From CAZESH01 sp964514665 (GTDB taxonomy: Bacteria; Bacillota; Bacilli; Paenibacillales; KCTC-25726), in contig CAZESH010000112.1 in NCBI GenBank assembly GCA_964514665.1, positions 1 through 12,458 on the forward strand: a stretch of DNA of 12,458 bases, written 5' to 3'. The notes below the pieces were generated by a model that saw only the letters and a program-made list of their open reading frames with translations, did no database searches and was not told the DNA's origin. The position numbers and the translations under genes are program-made. Below, one piece after another: positions 6,716 through 12,458 of this stretch. Position 1 is the stretch's first letter, and every line of letters starts with the position of its first letter.

Positions 6716-6744
6716 TTGACTTTCCCCGCATTCCCTGCTAAACT
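6716..6744 (+). promoter_or_regulatory. Sigma-A promoter of the tRNA-Val gene
   Basis: TTGACT (6716-6721) and TAAACT (6739-6744) are 17 bp apart, each close to consensus. The predicted start is near 6751, 13 nt before the mature tRNA 5' end at 6764, a normal short 5' leader for RNase P removal. Confidence 0.8.
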
Positions 6745-6763
6745 AACTTTTGTGTCCAAACAA

Positions 6764-6836
6764 GACCTGTTAGCTCAGCTGGGAGAGCGCTACCTTGACA
6801 GGGTAGAGGTCACAGGTTCGATCCCTGTACAGGTCA
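6764..6836 (+). tRNA. tRNA-Val (anticodon GAC), stand-alone, no encoded CCA
   Basis: Complete 73-nt cloverleaf. The acceptor GACCTGT (6764-6770) pairs with ACAGGTC (6829-6835), with discriminator A6836. The anticodon stem CTACC/GGTAG encloses loop TTGACAG, giving anticodon GAC, which reads GUC and GUU. The T arm ACAGG-TTCGATC-CCTGT is perfect. TAGC follows the discriminator, so CCA is added enzymatically. It is flanked closely by its own promoter and terminator, forming a one-gene transcription unit. Confidence 0.95.
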
Positions 6837-6854
6837 TAGCTATGTATATACGTG

Positions 6855-6887
6855 AAATCCCTTGTGATCAAGGGATTTTTTGTTGTT
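6855..6887 (+). terminator. Rho-independent terminator of the tRNA-Val gene
   Basis: Perfect 10-bp stem AAATCCCTTG (6855-6864) / CAAGGGATTT (6869-6878) with the TGAT loop, running straight into a T-rich tail (TTTTTTGTTGTT overall). It begins 18 bp after the tRNA. Confidence 0.9.
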
Positions 6888-7022
6888 AGGAAGTTGGTAT
6901 CTGCCTTATTGAATGGCAGCTGATCATGCTGAATCTGGTAAATATACCAATAAAAAAGGTTGGAGATATCGATGAATTTAGGATAACCTTTTTATGAAAT
7001 TGATATAGAAAGTGTTGATGTC

Positions 7023-8807
7023 ATGTTCAGTAATTTTCTAGTCACAAATAAAATATTTTCAACCCTTCTAGTCCTCATTTTATTCATGGTCTCAATTGTT
7101 CCTATGAAAAGTGTAAAAGCTGAAGAAGCTTTTATTTTCGAAGGTTTGCTTGTTGATTATCAAGGCGGGGACCAGCAGGTTCGGGTTCAAGAAGGAGATA
7201 CGATTAATCCAAATGTTGAGACGATCCGGCTCCGTTTCAACAAACCGCCGATGTGTGATAGGGTTAGCAGCTATGCTGTACTTTTTGAACAAAACGGAGA
7301 TCTGGTGAATTGGTCGGATAATGTCGGCCAATCTTCGAATGATTGCATTTTTCAGGTAGCGAATCCATTAAAGAAAAACCAGACCTATTCTCTATACATT
7401 GATAGCGGTCTGCCTGCTGACAACAATGGGGGATATTTGCAAAACAACATCAAAATGAGCTTGAAAACGAATGGAAAATCGATTCTTTATTCTCAAACCA
7501 TGCCAAATTTTATTGAAAGAATGGAATATCCTCAGGAAAATGTCTATCGTTTTTCGGCCGAAGCGGGACCGATTTATTTGTCGGTCAGAAAAGATGCGAA
7601 CCGCAACAAAATCCGCTTGTCGATCCAGGATCCGGAAACGAAGGCAATCTTGTTTACTTCGGACTTAGGCTCCTCAGCAAAGGAGAGAACACCGGGCCCG
7701 ACCCGGTTCGAAACCTACCGTACGGAATTCCAGCTTCCCCGGACAGGTGACTATAATCTGTTGGTCAGTCCGGTTTATAACGGGTCTGTCGAGAACAGCG
7801 AGACATCCGGCCATGCTTATAGAGTTATCGATGTATCTCTGACTGCACTCGATTTGAGGATTGCTGATAAATCCTCGCCTTGGGTGGGAGTATCCGGTTT
7901 TTACAATCCTTTTCAACCGGTGCCTCAACAGATTGAGGCAAATGCCACATATTACAACAATCCTGTAGATCTGCGAATATATGTTGACGGCAAGGAAGCT
8001 CAGGGTCTCGATAACAATGGCAAACAATATAAGATGGATTTCACGGTGGATACGTCCAAGCTGGAGGATGGTTTTCATGATCTGAAAGTAGTTGGAGCTG
8101 CGTTTGAATCTCTAAATAGTTCTGTGTATTCTCGGATTTTTTATGTGGACCGGGAGAATAAATTCCGCGATGTCCCGTCCAATCATTGGGCCCGTACTCC
8201 AATTGAAGTCTTGAATTATCTGGGTATCGTTCATGGTCGCAGCAGTGACCGATTTGCTCCCGACCAACCGATCACCCGTGAAGAATTTGCAACCTTGATG
8301 GCACTCATCTTGAAGGTAAAAGCAAGTGCCGGTCAACAGGTAACGTTTGCGGATCTGCCGGATAATGCGTGGTCCAAGCCTTATGTAGACGCATTGGCTG
8401 AAGTTGGGCTGATCACTGGAGAAAACATGGGTCAAAAGAGATACTTCCAACCGAAACGAACGATTACGCGTGCCGAAGCTGCCGCAATCATAGGGCGTTC
8501 GGAGCAATTTCAAAATTTCTATACGGGTTATGAAGAGATTCCTGTAGAGATGATTTATCCTGATGCGACTTTTCCAGATCTTGAGGAAATTCCGTCATGG
8601 GCAAGATCGCATGTACTCGCATTGGCTAAATTCAAATGGATCAGCGGCTATGAAGACGGACGGTTCCACGCGGATAAGCTGTTGACCCGTGCTCAGGCTT
8701 CGCTCATGTTAAGCAAATTTCTGGGATTGGGAACCGATATTCCGGGCGGTTTTTCACAGTTTGATAAGCTTTACAGCTTTTATGATAACGATGGTAATAA
8801 AAATTGA
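7023..8807 (+). CDS. Secreted SLH-domain surface protein with Ig-like N-terminal region
   Basis: 594 residues. A Sec signal peptide (about 1-34; hydrophobic TLLVLILFMVSIVP, cut near VKA) shows export. Residues about 35-145 resemble a bacterial Ig-like fold (VETIRLRFNKPP, LKKNQTYSLYID). A beta-rich middle (about 165-285) and a second Ig-like module (LRIYVDGKEA, KLEDGFHDLKVV) follow. Three SLH repeats close the protein at about 380-430, 440-495 and 513-570, carrying ITREEF, ITRAEA and LTRAQA, the motif that binds pyruvylated cell-wall polymer. It is therefore wall-anchored by its C-terminus, with no catalytic motif recognised. The start is fixed by the signal peptide and an upstream stop at 6984; the SD is poor (AGAAAG) and I find no convincing promoter in 6888-7022. 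The gene is visibly more AT-rich than its neighbours, so later acquisition is possible. Confidence 0.9.
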   Translation: MFSNFLVTNKIFSTLLVLILFMVSIVPMKSVKAEEAFIFEGLLVDYQGGDQQVRVQEGDTINPNVETIRLRFNKPPMCDRVSSYAVLFEQNGDLVNWSDNVGQSSNDCIFQVANPLKKNQTYSLYIDSGLPADNNGGYLQNNIKMSLKTNGKSILYSQTMPNFIERMEYPQENVYRFSAEAGPIYLSVRKDANRNKIRLSIQDPETKAILFTSDLGSSAKERTPGPTRFETYRTEFQLPRTGDYNLLVSPVYNGSVENSETSGHAYRVIDVSLTALDLRIADKSSPWVGVSGFYNPFQPVPQQIEANATYYNNPVDLRIYVDGKEAQGLDNNGKQYKMDFTVDTSKLEDGFHDLKVVGAAFESLNSSVYSRIFYVDRENKFRDVPSNHWARTPIEVLNYLGIVHGRSSDRFAPDQPITREEFATLMALILKVKASAGQQVTFADLPDNAWSKPYVDALAEVGLITGENMGQKRYFQPKRTITRAEAAAIIGRSEQFQNFYTGYEEIPVEMIYPDATFPDLEEIPSWARSHVLALAKFKWISGYEDGRFHADKLLTRAQASLMLSKFLGLGTDIPGGFSQFDKLYSFYDNDGNKN

Positions 8808-8821
8808 AAAGATAAAAATTT

Positions 8822-8852
8822 AAACACACTGTTGGCCAGTGTGTTTTTCTTT
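8822..8852 (+). terminator. Terminator of the 594-aa SLH gene, probably bidirectional
   Basis: Perfect 10-bp stem AAACACACTG (8822-8831) / CAGTGTGTTT (8837-8846) with a 5-nt loop and a T-rich tail (TTCTTTTA), 15 bp after the stop at 8807. On the minus strand the stem is followed by TTTAAATTTTT-like sequence, so it may also stop transcription of the converging dehydrogenase gene (stop at 8922). Confidence 0.88.
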
Positions 8853-8921
8853 TATGAAGAGTCGCTGATGATCTATTGTATTATATCTTATTTTTTGATT
8901 TTTGTGTCCAACCCTACTCTT

Positions 8922-9680
8922 TTAATACGCCGTCCAGCCGGCATCTGCTGTGATTACCGTACCGTTGACAAAGCTTGCGTCCTCAGATGCCAGGAACAAG
9001 GCCACGCCGGCGATCTCTGAAGGTTCTCCCATTCTTGGATTGATGCCCATTCCAGCCATCGCCTTGTCCAGACCGAATTCATTAGGCACCGAGCTGCCCA
9101 TGCCGATATTCGTGTTCACCCCGCCTGGCGCGATGGCGTTGCAGCGAATGCCCAACTTTGCATATTGAAAGCCGACGTTTTTCGTCAAGCCCACCACTGC
9201 ATGTTTCGAAGTCGTATAGGCCGTCCCTGCCCGGGATCCGTACAATCCGCCGATCGAAGCTATGTTGATAATATTGCCTTTGCCTTTGTCCAAGAAGATG
9301 GGAAGGGTTTTACGAATCGCTCTCATCGGACCCGTTGTATTTACAGCAATGACACGTTCCCATAGATCATCGGTCAATTGATGGGCAGGCACCATGCCGT
9401 CCATAATCCCGGCGTTGTTTACCAGAATATCGACAGTGCCATATGTCTCAACCGCTGTGTCAATCATCCGCTGCACATCGTCTTCTTTTGCAACATTGGC
9501 GATCACAACCGTGGCTGTACCCTTTTCTCTTTGGATCATGCTTACGGTTTCGTTCGCTGCATTTTCATTAAGATCCGATACGACTACCTTTGCGCCTTCT
9601 TTGGCAAATAATAGGGCAATTTCCCGTCCCATTCCGGAGCCGGCACCTGTAACCACAGCGACCTTGCCTGCAAGTTTCAT
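8922..9680 (-). CDS. Short-chain dehydrogenase/reductase (SDR), classical type
   Basis: 252 residues from the ATG at 9680, 6 nt after GGAGGG; longer frames to 9722 lack an SD. Classical SDR features are complete: the cofactor motif TGAGSGMG (11-18), Asp36 at the end of the second strand (favouring NAD(H) over NADP(H)), NNAG (88-91), Asn114, and the catalytic Ser142, Tyr155 and Lys159. The APGGVNT segment and the C-terminal DAGWTAY are usual for 3-oxoacyl-reductase or glucose-dehydrogenase-like members. It reduces a carbonyl or oxidises an alcohol of unknown identity in the cytoplasm. It is divergent from a TetR-family gene 187 bp away, which probably regulates it. A good sigma-A promoter with an adjoining dyad lies upstream. 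Confidence 0.94.
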   Translation of the reverse strand: MKLAGKVAVVTGAGSGMGREIALLFAKEGAKVVVSDLNENAANETVSMIQREKGTATVVIANVAKEDDVQRMIDTAVETYGTVDILVNNAGIMDGMVPAHQLTDDLWERVIAVNTTGPMRAIRKTLPIFLDKGKGNIINIASIGGLYGSRAGTAYTTSKHAVVGLTKNVGFQYAKLGIRCNAIAPGGVNTNIGMGSSVPNEFGLDKAMAGMGINPRMGEPSEIAGVALFLASEDASFVNGTVITADAGWTAY

Positions 9681-9724
9681 GCAAATCCCTCCAAATGTGA
9701 ATTTTTTCATGAAAATCAACAATT

Positions 9725-9738
9725 GTTCATTAACGAAC
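9725..9738. promoter_or_regulatory. Candidate TetR operator downstream of the SDR transcription start
   Basis: GTTCATTAACGAAC is a 14-bp imperfect palindrome (12 of 14 positions symmetric, centred on TTAA). It sits roughly 7-20 bp after the predicted minus-strand start near 9745. An overlapping 10-bp perfect palindrome AACAATTGTT lies at 9718-9727. Position and symmetry suit a repressor site for the divergent TetR protein, but binding is inference. Confidence 0.4.
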
Positions 9739-9751
9739 GCATGTTACTTCT

Positions 9752-9780
9752 AGTATAATAAGATACATTGGGACAAACAA
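9752..9780 (-). promoter_or_regulatory. Sigma-A promoter of the SDR gene
   Basis: Read on the minus strand, TTGTTT (9780-9775) and TATACT (9757-9752) are 17 bp apart. The predicted start is near 9745, giving a ~65-nt leader before the ATG at 9680. Confidence 0.6.
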
Positions 9781-9819
9781 TCATCAAAACTGCAGCTTTT
9801 GTGTAAAAACAAACAAAAC

Positions 9820-9833
9820 CAACATCTTTGTTG
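9820..9833. promoter_or_regulatory. Second dyad in the SDR-TetR intergenic region
   Basis: CAACA-TCTT-TGTTG is a perfect 5-bp inverted repeat with a 4-bp centre, 34 bp before the TetR start. A separate 9-bp inverted repeat (AATCATCAA at 9779-9787, TTGATGATT at 9831-9839) partly overlaps it. Either could be an autoregulatory site. I could not place a convincing promoter for the regulator. Confidence 0.3.
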
Positions 9834-9867
9834 ATGATTTGCGAAAAAAATTAAAGGATGATCTCAC

Positions 9868-10428
9868 TTGGCAACCGACAAAGGGAATACAGACAGGAGA
9901 ATTGTTCGAAGCAAGCTGGCGCTCAGGAATGCGCTCTTGGCGCTAATGGAGCAAAAACCGTTTTCGGCGATTTCCATAACGGAGATTGTGGAATTAGCCG
10001 ATTATAACCGCGGCACCTTTTACAAGCATTATGAAAGCAAGAAAGATTTACTGGAGGACTTGATTCACGAGATTATCGCAGATCTCATTGAGTCGTTCCG
10101 CGCTCCATACCGAAATGTGGATTCGTTCCAATTGGAGGATCTGTCAGCGAATGCCATTTCCATTTTTGACCACATGTACCAAAATTCATCGGTGTATACC
10201 TCATTTCTTCATCCGGAAGTGCTGCCGGAGTTTCGGGAAAAAATCATTCACGCCTTAACAGATATTGCATTGGAAGACTTTGAATTTCCTCAATCCGAAT
10301 CGGGACTCTTGGTTAACCGTGAACTTTTCGTCATTTACACGATGAATGCTTTATTAGGACTTATTTTCCACTGGATTCAGGATGGATTCAAACATTCCCC
10401 GAGTACATGGAGGAACAGCTTCTTTTAA
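9868..10428 (+). CDS. TetR/AcrR-family transcriptional regulator with a frameshifted C-terminus
   Basis: The start is a TTG at 9868, 9 nt after AAAGGA (9853-9858); no ATG fits. The N-terminal DNA-binding domain is clear: about residues 36-63 (SITEIVELADYNRGTFYKHY) form the helix-turn-helix typical of the family. The rest is a helical ligand-binding/dimer domain. As written it has 186 residues and ends in an atypical STWRNSFF. If one C is added to the run 10397-10400, the frame continues as SPEYMEEQLLLIVNWKSKV and stops at 10484 (205 residues), which looks like a normal family C-terminus. Family members usually repress neighbouring genes until a small ligand binds; the divergent SDR gene is the likely target. 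Loss of the last helix could weaken dimerisation. Confidence 0.9.
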   Translation: MATDKGNTDRRIVRSKLALRNALLALMEQKPFSAISITEIVELADYNRGTFYKHYESKKDLLEDLIHEIIADLIESFRAPYRNVDSFQLEDLSANAISIFDHMYQNSSVYTSFLHPEVLPEFREKIIHALTDIALEDFEFPQSESGLLVNRELFVIYTMNALLGLIFHWIQDGFKHSPSTWRNSFF

Positions 10429-10537
10429 TTGTCAATTGGAAATCGAAAGTGATTATTAGGAATAAAAATCTCTCCGCTCGCTAATAAGGAAATGCCGCTC
10501 AGTTCAAGTCGGTATCTGCGGATTGTTCAACAAACCG

Positions 10538-11935
10538 TCATTTTTTCTGTGAGCCCGGCATCATCCCTTCCAGCATCAAGTACTCCTTGACTGCATCGCG
10601 TATAACCGAAGCCAGCTCCTGCTGGCCTTTTGCGCTGGTCATCAGGGTTCGGTCGGAGGGGTTGCTGATATAGCCCATTTCAACGATCATCGAGGGATGC
10701 TTCGACAGATTGAGGACATAAAAGCGCGGACCGACGGCTGGTGCTCTATGAGTTCCGTAATATCGGTTCAAGGCGGATTGCATGATTTGCGCGCCCAGCA
10801 GGCTGTGCCACCCCTTTTTCTGGTACAAGACGAACGGACCGTGAGGGGTGGGGGTGGCCGCCCAATTGACGTGAAGACTGACGAGCAGCTTCGGCGCCAG
10901 CGCTTTGGACAAATGCAAGCGCTGCGCCAAATCCTTGCGGTGTCTGGAGCGAATGCGGAGCCATTGATTATGCTCGCTGAGCGCGTAATCACCATCCCGG
11001 TTCAGCACCGCCGCATAACCATCCGCCCGGAGCAGCGCATACAGCTTTTGGGCAACCTCAAGATTGATATCCTTCTCGAGGATATCCCCGTAAGATGTAC
11101 CTCCGTCTACACCGCCGTGTCCGACATCGATCAGCACATCGCAATTTGGCGCTATCGGCGCTATGGTTTGGCTTAACAGCTTGCTGGGAAATGCCGCAAT
11201 CTTCAGAAGCTCGGAAACCGTGACAAAGCGGTAACCTCTTTTTTGCAGCTCGGGGATGATGGTTTTCAATGCAGGTATGGTTTGACTTTTCCCTTCCACG
11301 TGATCATGAAACAGGATGATATCGCCATTTCTTGCGTTGTTCAGCACTTTTCGGACAATCGCCTGCACCCCGGGTTTTTGCCAATCCTTCGTGTCCTGAT
11401 GCCAGGACCACATTACCACGAGGTTTCCTTCCTTATTCGCCGATAGGATTACATTTTGATTATAGAAACCGCCCGGCGGACGAAAAAGATGGGGCTGCTG
11501 CCCGGTCACCTGCCGGATCGTTTTTTGGGCCGATGCAATCTCTTCTTGGATTTTTTGCATGGAGGTCCTGCTGTTGATCATTAAATGATGATCGGTATGA
11601 TTGGCCAGCTCGAACCCGTCACGAGCCGCGCGCTTGGCGATATCCGGATAATTCCGCACGTTGCTGCCAATAACAAAAAAGGTGGCTTTCGCGTGATACT
11701 GCTCCAGGATATCCAAAATTTGCGGAGTTTGAACGGGATCGGGTCCGTCGTCAAAAGTAAGCGCAATCACCTTCCGGTCTGTCGGCGCCTCCCATACCGC
11801 TTCGCCCCGCGATTCAAAATATTGCCGGTCTTTCGGTTTCAGCGTATTGTGCTCTGCAAAAGTCCTGGGAGTCTGGAAGAACGGGCCAATCAACAGCGCT
11901 GTACTGAGAACAAGGATTACAAGGGTTGAACGCAT
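10538..11935 (-). CDS. Secreted bifunctional polysaccharide deacetylase / CwlD-like N-acetylmuramoyl-L-alanine amidase
   Basis: 465 residues in one uninterrupted frame. The ATG at 11935 follows GGAGGTG at a slightly long 10-nt distance. Residues 1-27 are a signal peptide (cut near TFA). Residues about 55-250 are a NodB deacetylase domain with all five motifs: TFDDG (60-64; metal Asp63), HTDHH (113-117; metal His113, His117), RPPGG (152-156), WSWHQDTKDW (176-185) and LFHD (208-211, catalytic His210). Residues about 264-457 are a zinc Amidase_3 domain: GHGGVDGG with His273, Glu287, SLHVN with His355, and catalytic Glu419 in VEMGYISNP. The amidase half resembles CwlD (SRHRKDLAQRL). It should act outside the membrane, removing N-acetyl groups and cutting stem peptides from peptidoglycan. 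It is divergent from another deacetylase gene. No clear terminator follows it. Confidence 0.92.
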   Translation of the reverse strand: MRSTLVILVLSTALLIGPFFQTPRTFAEHNTLKPKDRQYFESRGEAVWEAPTDRKVIALTFDDGPDPVQTPQILDILEQYHAKATFFVIGSNVRNYPDIAKRAARDGFELANHTDHHLMINSRTSMQKIQEEIASAQKTIRQVTGQQPHLFRPPGGFYNQNVILSANKEGNLVVMWSWHQDTKDWQKPGVQAIVRKVLNNARNGDIILFHDHVEGKSQTIPALKTIIPELQKRGYRFVTVSELLKIAAFPSKLLSQTIAPIAPNCDVLIDVGHGGVDGGTSYGDILEKDINLEVAQKLYALLRADGYAAVLNRDGDYALSEHNQWLRIRSRHRKDLAQRLHLSKALAPKLLVSLHVNWAATPTPHGPFVLYQKKGWHSLLGAQIMQSALNRYYGTHRAPAVGPRFYVLNLSKHPSMIVEMGYISNPSDRTLMTSAKGQQELASVIRDAVKEYLMLEGMMPGSQKK

Positions 11936-12000
11936 GTTCAGACGACACCTCCATTAAGAAATGCGACATACGATGCCACTGCATTCATTTTTTCACAGGA

Positions 12001-12029
12001 TTGATTAAAAAATGTATCGAAGACCATAT
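12001..12029 (+). promoter_or_regulatory. Weak candidate promoter for the YibQ-type gene
   Basis: TTGATT (12001-12006) and CATATT (12024-12029) are 17 bp apart, with a predicted start near 12036 ahead of the SD at 12050. The -10 matches sigma-A at four of six positions. CATATTA also resembles sporulation-type -10 elements, so the sigma factor is uncertain. Confidence 0.3.
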
Positions 12030-12061
12030 TAAGATAAAAACAGATGGCTAGGTGATGATGA

Positions 12062-12458
12062 TTGTTGAAGACTTTACGACTGCTGAGCGTCCTGTCCACA
12101 GCCGCTGTCTTGCTGCTTGGCTTCGGATTTTCGCCCGGATATGCTGCGGATCGGCAGGACTCCAAGAAATGGGCTGTGATCGTGATTGACGATTTGGGAA
12201 ATGACATGCCCGGCACAAGGCAAATGATTGATCTGCCCTTTCCGATTACGGTCGCAGTCATGCCCTTTCAGATCACGACAAAGCGGGATGCTGAATGGGC
12301 GCACCAAGCGGGGGACGACGTGCTGGTGCATCTGCCGATGGAACCGCTCAGCGGCAGCAAGAAATGGCTGGGTCCGGGAGCGATTACAGCGGATTTATCG
12401 GATGAGGAAATCCGCAGCAGAGTGAACAAGGCTATTGATGATGTGCCTTATGCAATTG
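12062..12458 (+). CDS. Divergent polysaccharide deacetylase, YibQ type (5' part, runs off the window)
   Basis: The visible 132 codons begin at TTG 12062 (or TTG 12065), 6-9 nt after AGGTGA (12050-12055). Stops in this frame at 12053, 12056 and 12059 exclude any earlier start, and the nearby ATGs are in another frame. Residues 1-30 are a signal peptide (KTLRLL, then a Leu/Ala-rich core, cut near GYA). The mature part opens with WAVIVIDDLGND, continues with the LPFPITVAVMPF strand and reaches HLPMEP, the signature order of the YibQ/DUF610 divergent deacetylase family. Its Asp and His residues correspond to NodB metal ligands. Activity in this family is poorly established. It is divergent from the deacetylase-amidase gene, with 126 bp between starts. 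The C-terminal half lies outside the window. Confidence 0.88.
   Translation, partial: MLKTLRLLSVLSTAAVLLLGFGFSPGYAADRQDSKKWAVIVIDDLGNDMPGTRQMIDLPFPITVAVMPFQITTKRDAEWAHQAGDDVLVHLPMEPLSGSKKWLGPGAITADLSDEEIRSRVNKAIDDVPYAI

Noticed and set aside
6936..6996. Small hairpins (TGGTA/TACCA at 6936-6949; AAAAAGGTT/AACCTTTTT at 6953-6993) upstream of the SLH gene as a riboswitch or attenuator
   Set aside because: They are short and AT-rich and match no riboswitch class I know; they may be incidental in AT-rich sequence.
6748..8911. 12-bp direct repeat TTTTGTGTCCAA at 6748-6759 and 8900-8911 flanking tRNA-Val and the SLH gene, as possible insertion boundaries
   Set aside because: Several 12-bp matches are expected by chance in 12 kb; the repeat does not include tRNA sequence and no integrase is present.
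10523..10533. Palindrome TTGTTCAACAA after the deacetylase-amidase stop as a terminator
   Set aside because: The stem is short, the loop cannot form without opening pairs, and no T tract follows on the minus strand.

Overview
The window looks like a chromosomal segment of a low-to-mid-GC, endospore-forming Firmicute of the Paenibacillus type. The reasons are strong Shine-Dalgarno sites (GGAGG-like), Bacillales-style tRNAs, two S-layer-homology (SLH) proteins, a CwlD-like amidase, and several TTG starts. This is inferred from gene style; no marker gene fixes the species.

Layout. 1-325: the end of a tRNA cluster (tRNA-Val(TAC) partial, initiator tRNA-fMet, tRNA-Ile(CAT)) closed by a long terminator hairpin. 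408-737: a small unknown acidic protein with its own promoter. 810-1784 (minus): a secreted SLH protein with a PrcB-like C-terminal domain. 1954-5175 (plus): a tight three-gene unit made of a Gfo/Idh/MocA oxidoreductase, an alpha/beta hydrolase and an NhaC-type Na+/H+ antiporter whose frame is broken by one base. 5182-5712 (minus) and 5857-6333 (plus): a HAD 5'-nucleotidase and a NUDIX hydrolase, divergently arranged. 6334-6763: no credible gene, but a hairpin and four degenerate copies of a ~51-bp repeat. 6764-6836: a stand-alone tRNA-Val(GAC) with clear promoter and terminator. 7023-8807: a large, visibly more AT-rich SLH surface protein. 8922-9680 (minus) and 9868-10428 (plus): a short-chain dehydrogenase and a divergent TetR-family regulator, probably regulator and target; the regulator's C-terminus is frameshifted by one base. 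10538-11935 (minus): a secreted polysaccharide deacetylase fused to a CwlD-like N-acetylmuramoyl-L-alanine amidase. 12062-end (plus): the start of a secreted YibQ-type divergent polysaccharide deacetylase.

Together, four genes concern the cell envelope: two SLH proteins, the deacetylase-amidase fusion and the YibQ-type protein. Two concern nucleotide clean-up. The rest are small-molecule metabolism, ion transport and regulation. I see no CRISPR array, transposase, integrase or recognisable defence system. The most distinctive item is the deacetylase-amidase fusion. The most consequential observation for annotation is the pair of single-base frameshifts, both in short homopolymers, which may be real mutations or sequence errors.
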